From Cupriavidus sp. MP-37 (GTDB lineage Bacteria > Pseudomonadota > Gammaproteobacteria > Burkholderiales > Burkholderiaceae), in assembly GCF_020618415.1 (NCBI RefSeq), contig NZ_CP085345.1, forward strand, positions 1,736,001 to 1,800,000: a DNA stretch of 64,000 bases. The letters run 5' to 3'. The translations under genes and the position numbers were made by a program. Positions 1-8,988 of the stretch are shown here, in pieces; the first letter of the stretch is position 1; each line of letters starts with the position of its first letter. The notes beneath the pieces are model-generated. The model was not told the origin of the DNA, searched no databases, and worked only from the letters and a program-made list of their open reading frames with translations.

Positions 1-201
1 ATCATCCTGGCCGGCCTGAGCACGCTGTGCGGCTTCGCGCTGATCTGGCATATCTGGTGGCTGGCGGCGCTGGCCTTCGCCGCCACGCTGGTCACGGCGA
101 TCGGCCATACCTTCAACTACCAGCGCGATTTCTACATCCCGGCCGACACGGTCCACCGCACGGAGGCAGAGCGCAGCGCGCTGCTGGCCAGCCATGGCTG
201 A
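1..201 (+). CDS. cyoB: cytochrome bo3 ubiquinol oxidase subunit I, C-terminal end (partial)
   Basis: Only the last 66 residues are in the window; the gene enters from the left edge in frame 1 and stops at TGA 199-201. The visible part has one hydrophobic helix (about residues 5-35) followed by a short polar tail with the FNYQRDFYIPAD stretch typical of the CyoB C-terminus. Subunit I carries the haem b, haem o3 and CuB sites of the proton-pumping quinol oxidase, all of which lie outside this window. The assignment rests on this tail plus the immediately downstream cyoC and cyoD. The stop overlaps the cyoC start by 8 bases, which indicates translational coupling. Confidence 0.88.
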   Translation: MILAGLSTLCGFALIWHIWWLAALAFAATLVTAIGHTFNYQRDFYIPADTVHRTEAERSALLASHG

Positions 202-868
202 TACCTACGTCCCCTTTACTGCCGAGGGCGCGCGCACGCACGAGTCCCTGCCGCCGCGCGCGCCCGCGCAGCCGGCCGAGCTGCGCTTCTACCTGACCGA
301 GGAATACCACGTGCCCAACGGCACGCTGCTCGGTTTCTGGCTCTACCTGATGAGCGACTGCCTGATCTTTGCGTGCCTGTTCGCCGCCTACGGCGTGCTG
401 GGCCGCAACTACGCGGGCGGGCCTTCCGGCGCCGAGCTGTTCGACCTGCCGCTGGTGGCGCTGAATACGTCGTTCCTGCTGCTGTCGTCGATCACCTATG
501 GCTTCGCCATGCTGGAGACGCAGCGCGGCCGGCTGGGGCCGACGCAGGGCTGGCTCGCCGTGACCGGCCTGCTGGGGGCCGCCTTCCTCGCCGTCGAGAT
601 CTACGAGTTCGCGCATCTGGTCGGCGAGGGCGCCGGCCCGCAGCGCAGCGGCTTTTTGACTTCGTTCTTCGCGCTGGTCGGCACCCACGGACTGCATGTG
701 ACCTTCGGCATCGTGTGGCTGGTCACGCTGGTGGCCCAGCTGCGCCGCCACGGGCTGATCCCGGAGAACAAGCGCCGCCTGATGTGCCTGTCGATGTTCT
801 GGCACTTCCTGGACGTGGTCTGGATCGGCGTCTTTACCTTTGTCTACCTGATGGGAGTGCTGCCATGA
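194..868 (+). CDS. cyoC: cytochrome bo3 ubiquinol oxidase subunit III
   Basis: A 224-residue protein with five hydrophobic helices (roughly 45-65, 85-105, 120-140, 160-185 and 200-222), the usual architecture of CyoC. The N-terminal 35 residues are cytoplasmic and Pro/Ala-rich. The segment FYLTEEYHVPNGTLLGFWLY is characteristic of the haem-copper oxidase subunit III family. The ATG at 194 lies inside the end of cyoB, and the stop overlaps the cyoD start in an ATGA junction, so the genes are coupled. The subunit packs against subunit I in the inner membrane and has no redox centre. Length is close to the roughly 205 residues of the enterobacterial protein. Confidence 0.95.
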   Translation: MADTYVPFTAEGARTHESLPPRAPAQPAELRFYLTEEYHVPNGTLLGFWLYLMSDCLIFACLFAAYGVLGRNYAGGPSGAELFDLPLVALNTSFLLLSSITYGFAMLETQRGRLGPTQGWLAVTGLLGAAFLAVEIYEFAHLVGEGAGPQRSGFLTSFFALVGTHGLHVTFGIVWLVTLVAQLRRHGLIPENKRRLMCLSMFWHFLDVVWIGVFTFVYLMGVLP

Positions 869-1266
869 GCGCGCATGACGACACGCTGCCGGCCCATGGA
901 CATGGACACGCCGGCGACCATGGCCACGGCGACAGCGAGATCCATATCTCGCTGGGCGGCTACGTGACCGGCTTCGTGCTGTCGGTGATCCTGACCGCGA
1001 TCCCGTTCTGGCTGGTGATGGGCAAGGTGTTCGCGCAGTCCAGCACCACCGCGATGGTGCTGCTGGCGCTGGGCGCGGTGCAGATCGTGGTGCACATGAT
1101 CTACTTCCTGCACCTGAACGCCAGGTCCGAGGGCGGCTGGAACATGCTGGCGCTGATCTTCACGCTGGTGCTGGTGGTGATCACGCTGACCGGTACGCTG
1201 TGGGTGATGTTCCACCTGAATTCCAATATGATGCCGGGCATGCATACCACCAAGACCTTGCCTTGA
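865..1266 (+). CDS. cyoD: cytochrome bo3 ubiquinol oxidase subunit IV
   Basis: A 133-residue protein with three transmembrane helices (about 35-55, 63-85 and 97-118), matching the prokaryotic cytochrome c oxidase subunit IV/CyoD family. IVVHMIYFLHLN is the conserved family segment. It starts at ATG 865 in an ATGA overlap with cyoC. The N-terminus is about 20 residues longer than the classic protein and is His-rich (HGHGHAGDHGHG, residues 11-22). That could bind metal but may only be a charged extension. CyoD helps assemble the CuB site in subunit I. Neighbours and helix pattern make the call firm. Confidence 0.94.
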   Translation: MSAHDDTLPAHGHGHAGDHGHGDSEIHISLGGYVTGFVLSVILTAIPFWLVMGKVFAQSSTTAMVLLALGAVQIVVHMIYFLHLNARSEGGWNMLALIFTLVLVVITLTGTLWVMFHLNSNMMPGMHTTKTLP

Positions 1267-2111
1267 CCGGTTCCACCGACGACCGCGCGCCGGTCGAAAA
1301 ATTGCGCACCGCCCACGCCAACCAGGGCGCCCCCGAATCCCCGCGCCCGCTGTCGACAGTCTGGCTGACCGCACTGGCCCTGTTCGCCGCGGCGGCCATC
1401 GCCGGCCTGGTGGCGCTGGGCAACTGGCAGGTCGAGCGCCGTGCCTGGAAGCTCGGCCTGATCGCCCAGGTGGCCGAGCGCGTCCATGCGCCGCCGGTGG
1501 CGGCGCCCGCGCCCGCGCAGTGGGCGGCGCTGACCAAGGCCAATGCCGAGTACCGGCGCGTCCGCGCCAGCGGCACCTTCCTCGACGACCGCCAGACCCT
1601 GGTGCAGGCCGTGACCGAGCAGGGCGGCGGCTACTGGGTGATGACGCCGCTGCGGCTGGCCGACGGCAGCACCGTGCTGGTCAACCGCGGCTTCGTCGCC
1701 GAGCCCTTTCGCGCGCGCGTGGTCCCGGCCGGCGGCGGCAGCAGCGAAGTGGTCGGCCTGCTGCGCATGAGCGAGCCGGGCACCGGCCTGCTGCGCCACA
1801 ATGACGCGGCGCGCGAGCAGTGGTTCTCGCGCGACGTCGCGGCGATCGCCGCGCACCGCGGCCTGGGTCCGGGCCCGGTCGCGCCGTATTTCATCGATGC
1901 CGCGGCGGTGCCGCCGCCGGCCGGGGCGGACCCCAAGGCCTGGCCCGTGGGCGGGCTGACGGTGACGGCCTTTACCAACAACCACCTCGGCTATGCGCTG
2001 ACCTGGTACGGGCTGGCGCTGATGGTGGCGGCCGCCGCGGCCTACGTCGGGCGCGAGGAATACCGCAAGCGCCGCGGCGCTGGTCCCGCCTCGCGCGAGC
2101 CGCGCGCCTGA
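1263..2111 (+). CDS. SURF1 family cytochrome oxidase biogenesis protein
   Basis: The protein has the SURF1 layout: an N-terminal transmembrane helix (about residues 30-50) followed by GNWQVERRAWK, a large periplasmic domain containing LVNRGFV, and a C-terminal helix preceded by NNHLGYALTWYGLAL. SURF1 proteins assist haem insertion into haem-copper oxidases, and this one closes the cyo operon, which fits a role in bo3 assembly. The reading frame is open back to an ATG at 1200 inside cyoD. I prefer TTG 1263, which overlaps the cyoD stop (TTGA) and gives a sensible N-terminus before the first helix. That start gives 282 residues. The exact start is uncertain; the stop is not. Confidence 0.85.
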   Translation: MTGSTDDRAPVEKLRTAHANQGAPESPRPLSTVWLTALALFAAAAIAGLVALGNWQVERRAWKLGLIAQVAERVHAPPVAAPAPAQWAALTKANAEYRRVRASGTFLDDRQTLVQAVTEQGGGYWVMTPLRLADGSTVLVNRGFVAEPFRARVVPAGGGSSEVVGLLRMSEPGTGLLRHNDAAREQWFSRDVAAIAAHRGLGPGPVAPYFIDAAAVPPPAGADPKAWPVGGLTVTAFTNNHLGYALTWYGLALMVAAAAAYVGREEYRKRRGAGPASREPRA

Positions 2112-2176
2112 CGCCGCGCCGGCAGGCCCGGCCGGCTGGCGGCACAATGTGGGCTGTCCCATCCCAAGGAACCGCC

Positions 2177-3214
2177 ATGCCAGACTTCTCCATGCCGTAC
2201 CGCCGCCTCGGCGCCAGCAACCTGCGCGTCTCGGCGCTGTGCCTGGGCACCATGATGTTCGCCGACCAGACCGACGAGGCCGAGGCCGGCCGCATCGTCG
2301 CCAGCGCGCGCGACCACGGCGTGAATTTCATCGATACCGCCGACGTGTACAGCAAGGGCGCGTCCGAGCAGATGGTCGGGCGCCTGCTCGCCGCCGGCCG
2401 CCACGACTGGGTGCTGGCCACCAAGCTCGGCAACGCCATGCAGGCGGCGCCCAACCACGGGCACTACTCGCGCGTGTGGATCGCGCGCGCGGTCGAGGAC
2501 AGCCTGCAGCGGCTGGCGACCGACTACATCGACATCCTCTACCTGCACCGCGACTACCCCGGCGCCAACCTGGAAGAGCCGGTGCGCGCGATGGGCGACC
2601 TGGTGCGCAGCGGCAAGATCCGCTACTGGGCGGTGTCGAACTTCCGCGGCTGGCGCATCGCCGAGATCGCGCGGCTGTGCGCCGAGCTGGGCGTGCCGCG
2701 TCCGGTGGCGTGCCAGCCGTACTACAACCTGCTGAACCGGCTGCCGGAGGTGGAGATCCTGCCCGCGTGCGAGCACTACGGCCTGGGCGTGGTGCCCTAC
2801 AGCCCGGTGGCGCGCGGCGTGCTGACCGGCAAGTACGCGCCCGGCCAGGCGCCGGCCGAGGGCACGCGCGCGGGCCGCGCCGACCGCCGCATGATGGAGA
2901 CCGAATTCCGCGAGGAATCGCTGGTCATCGCGCAGCAGCTCAAGACCCATGCCGAGGCGCGCGGGCTGACCCCGGGCCAGTTCGCCACGGCCTGGGTGCT
3001 GGCCAACCCGATCGTCTCGTCGGTGATCGCGGGCCCGCGCACGCTGGCCCAGTTCGAGGATTACTTCGGCGCGCTCGGGGCCACGATCACGCCCGAGGAA
3101 GAGGCGATGATCGATGCGCTGGTGTCGCCCGGCCATGCCTCGACGCCGGGCTACAACGATCCGGGCTACCCGCTGATCGGCCGCCCCGTCGGTCGCGCGG
3201 CGGCTGGCCGATAA
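2177..3214 (+). CDS. aldo/keto reductase
   Basis: A 345-residue NADPH-dependent oxidoreductase of the aldo/keto reductase superfamily with the (beta/alpha)8 fold. The catalytic tetrad is visible: Asp53 and Tyr58 (DTADVYSKG), Lys83 (LATKLG) and His124 (LYLHRDYP). FMPYRRLGASNLRVSALCLGTMMF-type residues at the N-terminus are typical of the Gcy/Tas branch. The frame is open upstream, but ATG 2177 is preceded by AAGGA at 2166-2170. The substrate cannot be read from sequence. The gene stands alone between the cyo operon and the PBP-like gene, with no sign of co-transcription. Confidence 0.9.
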   Translation: MPDFSMPYRRLGASNLRVSALCLGTMMFADQTDEAEAGRIVASARDHGVNFIDTADVYSKGASEQMVGRLLAAGRHDWVLATKLGNAMQAAPNHGHYSRVWIARAVEDSLQRLATDYIDILYLHRDYPGANLEEPVRAMGDLVRSGKIRYWAVSNFRGWRIAEIARLCAELGVPRPVACQPYYNLLNRLPEVEILPACEHYGLGVVPYSPVARGVLTGKYAPGQAPAEGTRAGRADRRMMETEFREESLVIAQQLKTHAEARGLTPGQFATAWVLANPIVSSVIAGPRTLAQFEDYFGALGATITPEEEAMIDALVSPGHASTPGYNDPGYPLIGRPVGRAAAGR

Positions 3215-3441
3215 TCCGGCGCCACCTTTCGGACTCGCCGCAAGTGGCGCAGGCGCTGCCTGAAGTGACGCCCGCTTGCAACGGCACGCGTCGCGCGCGC
3301 GTGCTTGCTGCGCCCGGGCGCGACTCCTACTAATATCAAGACAGGCGGGCGCGCGTGCGGCGCGCACCGCGAAAACATCGCGCTTCGAGCCGGCGCATGA
3401 AGAGATTGCGCGCTGCGCCGGCCCATCAAGGAAGCCCAAAC

Positions 3442-6400
3442 GTGTCGCGTCGTGGCTGGATTTTCGCTGGCTTGGCGGTCGCCCTCACAGGCGGCGCCTA
3501 TGTCGTGTATAGCGTTGTTGCAAGCGAGGTGCGCAACTCGCACTGGCAGGCGCGGCTGATCGGCAGCCTGGGCCAGCGGCTGACGTTCGAGATCCAGCCG
3601 GGTGCCAGCGACAGCATCCGCTTCCCGCATTCCGGACCCTATGACGCCCGCATGGGCTACGGCAGGCTGCCGCTGTTCGCGCAGCGGCTGGAGCAGCGCG
3701 GCTACGTGCCCGCCGAACAGGCGCGCATGTCGCCCGACATGGTGCGGCTGATCGACGAAGGCCTGTTCACGCCCTATCGCGAAAAGAACCAGGCCGGCCT
3801 GCTGCTGCGCGACTGCAACGGCCTGACGCTGGCGTTCGAGCGCTATCCGCAGCGCCAGTACGCCGATTTCGGCGCGGTGCCGCCGGTGCTGGTGAGCGCG
3901 CTGCTGTACGTCGAGAACCAGGGCCTGCTCAATCCGGAATACCCCAACATGAACCCGGCGCTGGACTGGCGCCGGCTGTCGCGCGCGGTGCTGGACCAGA
4001 TGATCCGGCTGGCCGACAAGTCGCACGACGCGCCCGGCGGCAGCACGCTGGCAACGCAGATCGAGAAATACCGCCATTCGCCCGAAGGCCGCACCACCTC
4101 GATCCCGGAAAAATTCCGGCAGATGGCGTCGGCATCGCTGCGCGCCTACCTGGACGGCCCGGACACCCAGCGCGCGCGCGAGCGCATCGTGGTCGACTAC
4201 CTGAATACGGTGCCGCTGTCGGCGCGCGCCGGCTTCGGCGAGATCAACGGCATCGGCGACGCGCTGTGGGTCTGGTACGGCGAGGATTTCGGCGAGGTCA
4301 ACCGCCTGCTCAAGGAGATGGACCAGCGCGCGCCGGATCCGCGCCAGGCGCAGGCCTTCAAGCGGGCGCTGTCGCTGATCATCTCGCAGCGCCGCCCGTC
4401 GTACCACCTGCGCCGCGACGACACCAACCTGGATGCGCTGACCGGCAGCTACCTGCGCCTGATGGCGGCCAACGGCATCATCACCGCCGAGCTGCGCGAC
4501 GCCGCGCTGGCGCAGCCGCTGGACAAGGCGTCAGCGCCGCAGCGCCCGCCGCAGGAGCCCTTTGTCACACGCAAGGCCGTCAACCGCGTGCGCGCCGACA
4601 TCAGCCGGCTGACCGGGGTCGAAAGCCGCTACGACATGGACCGGCTGGACCTGACCGTGGACAGCACCATCAACCGCGAGGCCCAGCGCATCGTGGTCGA
4701 CACGCTGCAGCGCGTGAACAACAAGGCCGACGCGCGCGCCATGGGGCTGTATGGGCACAACCTGCTGCGCGACCACGACGATCCGTCCCGGCTGATGGCC
4801 AGCTTCACGCTGTACGAGCGCGTCGGCAATGCCAGCGTGGTGCGGATCCAGGCCGACAATATCGACCAGCCGTTCGACATCAACAGCGGCGCGCGCCTGA
4901 ACCTGGGCTCCACCGCCAAGCTGCGCACGCTGGTGACCTACCTGGAGATCATCAGCGAACTGCACGCGCGCTACGCCGGCATGAGCAGCGCCGAACTGGC
5001 CGCCGTGCCGCTGGCGCGCCAGGACGCGCTCAGCCGCTGGGCGGTCGACTACCTGGCCAAGGCGCGCAAGCCCGCCGAGCGCGAGCTGATGCCGATGCTC
5101 GAGGCGGCGATGGAGCGCAAGTACGCCGGCGGTGCCGGCGAAGCCTTCTACACCGGCGGCGGCCTGCAGAGCTTCACCAACTTCGAGCGCGAGTCGGGGC
5201 TGCGCAACCTGACCGTGCGCACCGCGTTCCAGCACTCGGTCAACCTGGTGTTCATCCGCATGATGCGCGACATCGTGCGCTACGAGACCTTCCACGCCAG
5301 CCCGGATATCGGCGACCTGTTCGAAGACCGCGACGCGCCGGGCCGGCGCGCCTACCTGGAGCGCTTTGCCGACCAGGAAGGCAGCGCCTACATGACCAAC
5401 TTCTACCAGCGCTACCGCGGCAAGACTTCCGAAGAGCGACTGGCCACGCTGCTGGGGCGGGTGCGCATGACCACGCCGCACCTGAACGCGGTGCGCATGT
5501 CGGTAACGCTGCTGAGCGCGCGGCCCACGCTGGACGAGGACAGCTATATCCGCATCATGCGCGCGCGCCTGGGCGACAAGCAGCTGGCCAAGGAAGACCT
5601 GCCCGCGCTGTACCGCAAGTACGGCAAGGACAAGTTCAACCTGAACGACCGCGGCTACCTGTCGCGGGTGCATCCGCTGGAACTGTGGATGGTGGAATAC
5701 CTGCACCAGCACCCCGACGCGACCCTGGCCGAGATCCTGCGCGCCAGCACCGCCGAGCGCCAGGAAGTGTACAAGTGGCTGTTCAAGACGCGCAGCAAGG
5801 CCGGGCAGGACAACCGCATCCGCACGCTGCTGGAGCAGGATGCCTTCAAGCGCATCGCGCGGCGCTGGCAGCGGCTGGGCTATCCGTTCGACTCGCTGAC
5901 ACCGTCGTATGCCAGCGCCATCGGTGCCGCCGGCGACCGCCCCGCCGCGCTGGCCGAACTGGCCGGCATCCTGCTGTCGGGCGGCGTGGTCACGCAGAAC
6001 GCGGCGGTGCGCAGCCTGGCGTTCGCCGACGGCACCCCGTACGCGACCCGCTACGTATTGCAGCCCGGCCCGGGCAAGCGCGTGCTGCCGGCCGAAGTGG
6101 CCGAGCTGGCGCGCCGTTCGATGCTGGATGTGGTGGAGCGCGGTACCGCCAAGTCGATCCGCGGCGCGTTCACGGTGCCGGGGCGCGATGGCGCCACGCT
6201 GACCGTGGCCGGCAAGACCGGCACCGGCGACCAGCGCTTCCAGGTCTATGGGCCGGGCGGGCGGCTGATCTCGTCGCGCTCGGTGAACCGCTCGGCCACC
6301 TTCGTCTTCACGCTGGGCGACCGCTTCTTCGGCACCGTGGTGGTCAATGTGCGCGAACCGTACGCGGCGCGCTACAGCTTTACCAGCGCGCTGGCGGTGC

Positions 6401-6708
6401 GGGTGCTGCGCGCGATCGCGCCGCAGGTCTCGGCGATGGCGCCGGGCGGCGACCGCGCGCTGCTGCGCTGCCGCGACGCGGCCCCGGGGCTGCGCCCGCC
6501 GCGCGCGCCGACCATGGCGGCGCCCGCCGACGGTGTGCCCGGCCCGGTGCTGGCTGACGGGCTGGAGGCGGCGCTGCAGGCGCCGGCGCGGCAAGAGGTG
6601 GCGGTGATACCGCCGCCGTCCGCGCCCCAGGTGCCGGGCCTGGCCGACAACAGCGACGCGGCCGGCGTGCGCCGAGCCAGTCAGGCCTTGCGGCGCACCA
6701 TGCCGTAG
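3442..6708 (+). CDS. large bifunctional penicillin-binding-protein-like transglycosylase/transpeptidase
   Basis: About 1088 residues with an N-terminal membrane anchor (about 7-27), a family-51 glycosyltransferase region and a penicillin-binding transpeptidase region. Transpeptidase motifs are clear: SxxK as STAK at Ser490, SxN as SVN at 599-601, and KTG at 925-927. Glycosyltransferase motifs are degenerate: the catalytic-loop Glu158 sits in YVENQGL rather than EDRRF, and GGSTLATQ at 199-206 replaces GGSTITQQ. It is longer than a normal PBP1A/1C, with extra sequence between STAK and KTG. I chose GTG 3442 because AAGGAAG lies 7 bases upstream; ATG 3397 is an alternative. The last 28 bases overlap the opposing gene. 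Role: peptidoglycan synthesis or repair at the inner-membrane surface. Confidence 0.85.
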   Translation: MSRRGWIFAGLAVALTGGAYVVYSVVASEVRNSHWQARLIGSLGQRLTFEIQPGASDSIRFPHSGPYDARMGYGRLPLFAQRLEQRGYVPAEQARMSPDMVRLIDEGLFTPYREKNQAGLLLRDCNGLTLAFERYPQRQYADFGAVPPVLVSALLYVENQGLLNPEYPNMNPALDWRRLSRAVLDQMIRLADKSHDAPGGSTLATQIEKYRHSPEGRTTSIPEKFRQMASASLRAYLDGPDTQRARERIVVDYLNTVPLSARAGFGEINGIGDALWVWYGEDFGEVNRLLKEMDQRAPDPRQAQAFKRALSLIISQRRPSYHLRRDDTNLDALTGSYLRLMAANGIITAELRDAALAQPLDKASAPQRPPQEPFVTRKAVNRVRADISRLTGVESRYDMDRLDLTVDSTINREAQRIVVDTLQRVNNKADARAMGLYGHNLLRDHDDPSRLMASFTLYERVGNASVVRIQADNIDQPFDINSGARLNLGSTAKLRTLVTYLEIISELHARYAGMSSAELAAVPLARQDALSRWAVDYLAKARKPAERELMPMLEAAMERKYAGGAGEAFYTGGGLQSFTNFERESGLRNLTVRTAFQHSVNLVFIRMMRDIVRYETFHASPDIGDLFEDRDAPGRRAYLERFADQEGSAYMTNFYQRYRGKTSEERLATLLGRVRMTTPHLNAVRMSVTLLSARPTLDEDSYIRIMRARLGDKQLAKEDLPALYRKYGKDKFNLNDRGYLSRVHPLELWMVEYLHQHPDATLAEILRASTAERQEVYKWLFKTRSKAGQDNRIRTLLEQDAFKRIARRWQRLGYPFDSLTPSYASAIGAAGDRPAALAELAGILLSGGVVTQNAAVRSLAFADGTPYATRYVLQPGPGKRVLPAEVAELARRSMLDVVERGTAKSIRGAFTVPGRDGATLTVAGKTGTGDQRFQVYGPGGRLISSRSVNRSATFVFTLGDRFFGTVVVNVREPYAARYSFTSALAVRVLRAIAPQVSAMAPGGDRALLRCRDAAPGLRPPRAPTMAAPADGVPGPVLADGLEAALQAPARQEVAVIPPPSAPQVPGLADNSDAAGVRRASQALRRTMP

Positions 6709-6932
6709 ATCACCAGCAGCACGATCGCACCGACCACCGAGGCGACCCAGCCCGCGGGTTCGCCCGGCTGGTACCAGCCCAGCGCGCGGCCGACATAGCC
6801 GGCGACCACCGAGCCCAGGATGCCCAGGATGATGGTCATGATCCAGCCCAGCTTGTCGTCGCCGGGCTTTACCGCCCTGGCGATCAGGCCGACGATAAGG
6901 CCAACGAACACGGTGCCAATGAATGCCATCAT
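6681..6932 (-). CDS. GlsB/YeaQ/YmgE family membrane protein
   Basis: A small 83-residue protein with three hydrophobic helices and the conserved GLIVGLIARAVKPGDD and GILGSVVAGYVGRALGWY segments of the transglycosylase-associated/YeaQ family (PF04226 type). Members are inner-membrane proteins induced in stress in several bacteria; the molecular function is unknown. The gene converges on the PBP-like gene and their 3' ends overlap by 28 bases. Two consecutive ATG codons (6932 and 6929) are available as starts. No operon partner is evident. Confidence 0.88.
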   Translation of the reverse strand: MMAFIGTVFVGLIVGLIARAVKPGDDKLGWIMTIILGILGSVVAGYVGRALGWYQPGEPAGWVASVVGAIVLLVIYGMVRRKA

Positions 6933-6977
6933 GGTGCGCTCCTGTCAGTGGTCTGCGGTAACGGTCTGATGCACTGG

Positions 6978-6999
6978 GCCGGCCGCCTGTGCGGCCGGC
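6978..6999 (-). terminator. GC-rich stem-loop 3' of the chemoreceptor gene
   Basis: A perfect 9-bp inverted repeat, GCCGGCCGC at 6978-6986 and GCGGCCGGC at 6991-6999, with a 4-base loop. It lies 68 bases past the stop of the chemoreceptor gene and before the start of the YeaQ-type gene. There is no strong U tract on either strand (TTCGCTTC on the plus side), so intrinsic termination is plausible but not proven. Confidence 0.4.
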
Positions 7000-7067
7000 T
7001 TCGCTTCATCATACACGCAGGCGCGGCAGGCGTAGGGCGCGCGCGGCGATCGCGCGGGTGGCGCCGC

Positions 7068-8621
7068 TCAGGCCGCCAGGCGGAACTGGCCCACGGCGCG
7101 GTGCAGCGCTTCGGCCTGGTCTTCCAGCGATGCGGCTGCGGCGGCGGCCTGTTCCACCAGCGCGGCGTTCTGCTGCGCCATCTGGTCCATCTGCGACACC
7201 GCCTGGTTGACCTGCTCGATGCCGCCGGTCTGCTCCTCGGTGGCGGCGCGCATTTCGCCCATCAGGTCGGTCACGCGCTTGACCGCGTCGACGATCTCGC
7301 CCATCGCGCGGCCTGCGTTCTCGACCAGCACCGCGCCGTCTTCGACGCGCTGCGCCGAGTTGCCGATTAGCGCCTTGATCTCCTTGGCCGCGGTGGCGCT
7401 GCGCTGCGCCAGCGTGCGCACCTCGCCGGCCACCACCGCGAAGCCGCGGCCCTGGTCGCCGGCACGGGCCGCCTCGACCGCCGCGTTGAGCGCCAGGATA
7501 TTGGTCTGGAAGGCAATGCCCTCGATCACGCCGATGATGTCGACCACCTTGCCCGAGGCGCTCTTGATCTCGCCCATGGTGTCCACCACCTGGCTGACGA
7601 TGGTGCCGCCGCGCACGGCGATGTCCGACGCGCCCTCGGCCAGGCGGCTGGCCTGGCGCGCGTTCTCGGCGCTCTGGCGCACGGTGCTGGTGAGCTGCTC
7701 CATGCTGGCGGCGGTTTCCTGCAGCGACGCGGCCTGCTCCTCGCTGCGGCGCGACAGGTCGGCATTGCCCGCGGCGATCTGCTTGGCCGCCCCGGCAATC
7801 GAATCGGCCGAGCCGCGGATGCTGCCGATCGCGCCGGTCAGGCGCGACTGCATGCGGTGCATCGCGTAGAGCACGCTGTGCTCGTCGCCGGCGCGCACTT
7901 CGACCTGGCCGGCGAGGTCGCCTTCGGCGATGCGCCCGGCAATCTGCGCGGTGGTGGCCGGCTCGCCGCCGAGCTGGCGCTGCAGGCTGGCCGCGACCCG
8001 CACCATCACCAGCGACATCAGCGTGCCCACCGCCAGCAGCAGGCCCAGCGCCTGCCACAGCTCGGCGCGGAACGCCGCCTCGATGTCATCCAGGTACAGC
8101 CCGGCGATGAAGTTCCAGTCCCACGGGCGGAAGTTGGCCACGTAGCTGAGCTTGGGCTGCGGCGCCTGCGCGCCCGGCTTGGGCCACAGGTATTCGACGA
8201 AGCCCTTGCCGGGGCCCTTGCCGATCGCGGCGATGTCGCGGAACAGGTAGACGCCGTTGGGATCCTTCATGCCCTCCATCGCCTTGCCGTTCATTTCCGG
8301 CTTGAACGGGTGCATCAGCACCACGGTGTCGGAACGCATCAGCGTGAAATAGCCGTCGGCGCCAAAGCGCATTGCGCGCACGCGCTCGATCGCCTGCTGC
8401 TTCGCCTCCTCGACGGGCAGCTTGCCGGCCTTGGCCAGGGCCTCGTAGTCGGCCACCACGGAAACGGCGGCGTCGGTGACGTGGGCCAGGTCGAGCCGGC
8501 GCTCCTCCATGCGCAGCGTGCGGATGTGCCACGCGTCCCACAGCGTGATGCCGAGCAGGCAGACCCAGCTCAGCACCAGCGGCAACAGCAGTTTTTTCTT
8601 CAGGCTCAGGTTGTGCAGCAT
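7068..8621 (-). CDS. methyl-accepting chemotaxis protein with single Cache domain
   Basis: A 517-residue transmembrane chemoreceptor. Order: TM helix about 10-28, a periplasmic single Cache domain (about 35-185, with [20 protein letters not shown] and [16 protein letters not shown] hallmarks of sCache_2), TM helix about 190-210, HAMP (about 210-265), then the signalling helices with the invariant tip [20 protein letters not shown]. It lacks the NWETF-type C-terminal pentapeptide, so adaptation enzymes would have to be recruited another way. The frame is open to 8738, but ATG 8621 follows GGAGGAG closely and begins just before the first helix. sCache_2 receptors often sense small organic acids; the ligand here is unknown. 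No che genes are adjacent. Confidence 0.93.
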   Translation of the reverse strand: MLHNLSLKKKLLLPLVLSWVCLLGITLWDAWHIRTLRMEERRLDLAHVTDAAVSVVADYEALAKAGKLPVEEAKQQAIERVRAMRFGADGYFTLMRSDTVVLMHPFKPEMNGKAMEGMKDPNGVYLFRDIAAIGKGPGKGFVEYLWPKPGAQAPQPKLSYVANFRPWDWNFIAGLYLDDIEAAFRAELWQALGLLLAVGTLMSLVMVRVAASLQRQLGGEPATTAQIAGRIAEGDLAGQVEVRAGDEHSVLYAMHRMQSRLTGAIGSIRGSADSIAGAAKQIAAGNADLSRRSEEQAASLQETAASMEQLTSTVRQSAENARQASRLAEGASDIAVRGGTIVSQVVDTMGEIKSASGKVVDIIGVIEGIAFQTNILALNAAVEAARAGDQGRGFAVVAGEVRTLAQRSATAAKEIKALIGNSAQRVEDGAVLVENAGRAMGEIVDAVKRVTDLMGEMRAATEEQTGGIEQVNQAVSQMDQMAQQNAALVEQAAAAAASLEDQAEALHRAVGQFRLAA

Positions 8622-8988
8622 GGCTTCGACTCCTCCTTCCTTGCGCTTTGCGCTTGTCATCGGTGATGCGCATGCCTGCGCCACGTCGGGTGGCGCGTGC
8701 CGGCGTGCTGCGGGGGGACAGAAGCCGGACGGGCGCATGCGTCAGCCCCATAACGGCGCAAAGCCGAGGTAACTTGATTGAGGTAACTCCGCCACACTGA
8801 GAGTGTGGTTGATTGGCTTCAAAACGCCTGCCAAGGGCTTGTGCGCTATGCAGCGCTTGTTGCCGCCATGCGGCCAGCGGGCGTGCCGTCGCCTTCGCTT
8901 TGCCGCCCTTCGGCCGGCAAAATCGGTCAGAATCTGCCCCTGTCCTCCGCGCGCCTCCACCGCCTTCCGCTTGCCAGCAAACCGCCCC
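8622..8988. other. intergenic gap between divergent chemoreceptor and chrA genes
   Basis: This 367-base gap separates the divergent start regions. It contains a candidate sigma-28 promoter for the chemoreceptor at 8750-8777 and a pair of GAGGTAACT direct repeats (about 8766-8787). The rest of the chrA side shows no recognised feature; open frames reading through it have no recognisable homology and probably reflect GC-rich sequence. Confidence 0.5.
8750..8777 (-). promoter_or_regulatory. candidate sigma-28 (FliA) promoter for the chemoreceptor
   Basis: Read on the minus strand, TCAAGTTA (8777-8770) resembles the -35 TAAAGTTT at 6 of 8 positions. After 12 bases, GCCGTTAT (8757-8750) resembles the -10 GCCGATAA. 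The optimal spacer is 11. It lies about 130 bases upstream of the chemoreceptor start, and chemoreceptors are usual FliA targets. This is a pattern match only. Confidence 0.38.

Noticed and set aside
4531..6594. A 687-codon antisense frame in the PBP-like gene
   Set aside because: Arg/Ala/Gln-rich shadow without domain features; the plus strand has STAK, SVN and KTG motifs.
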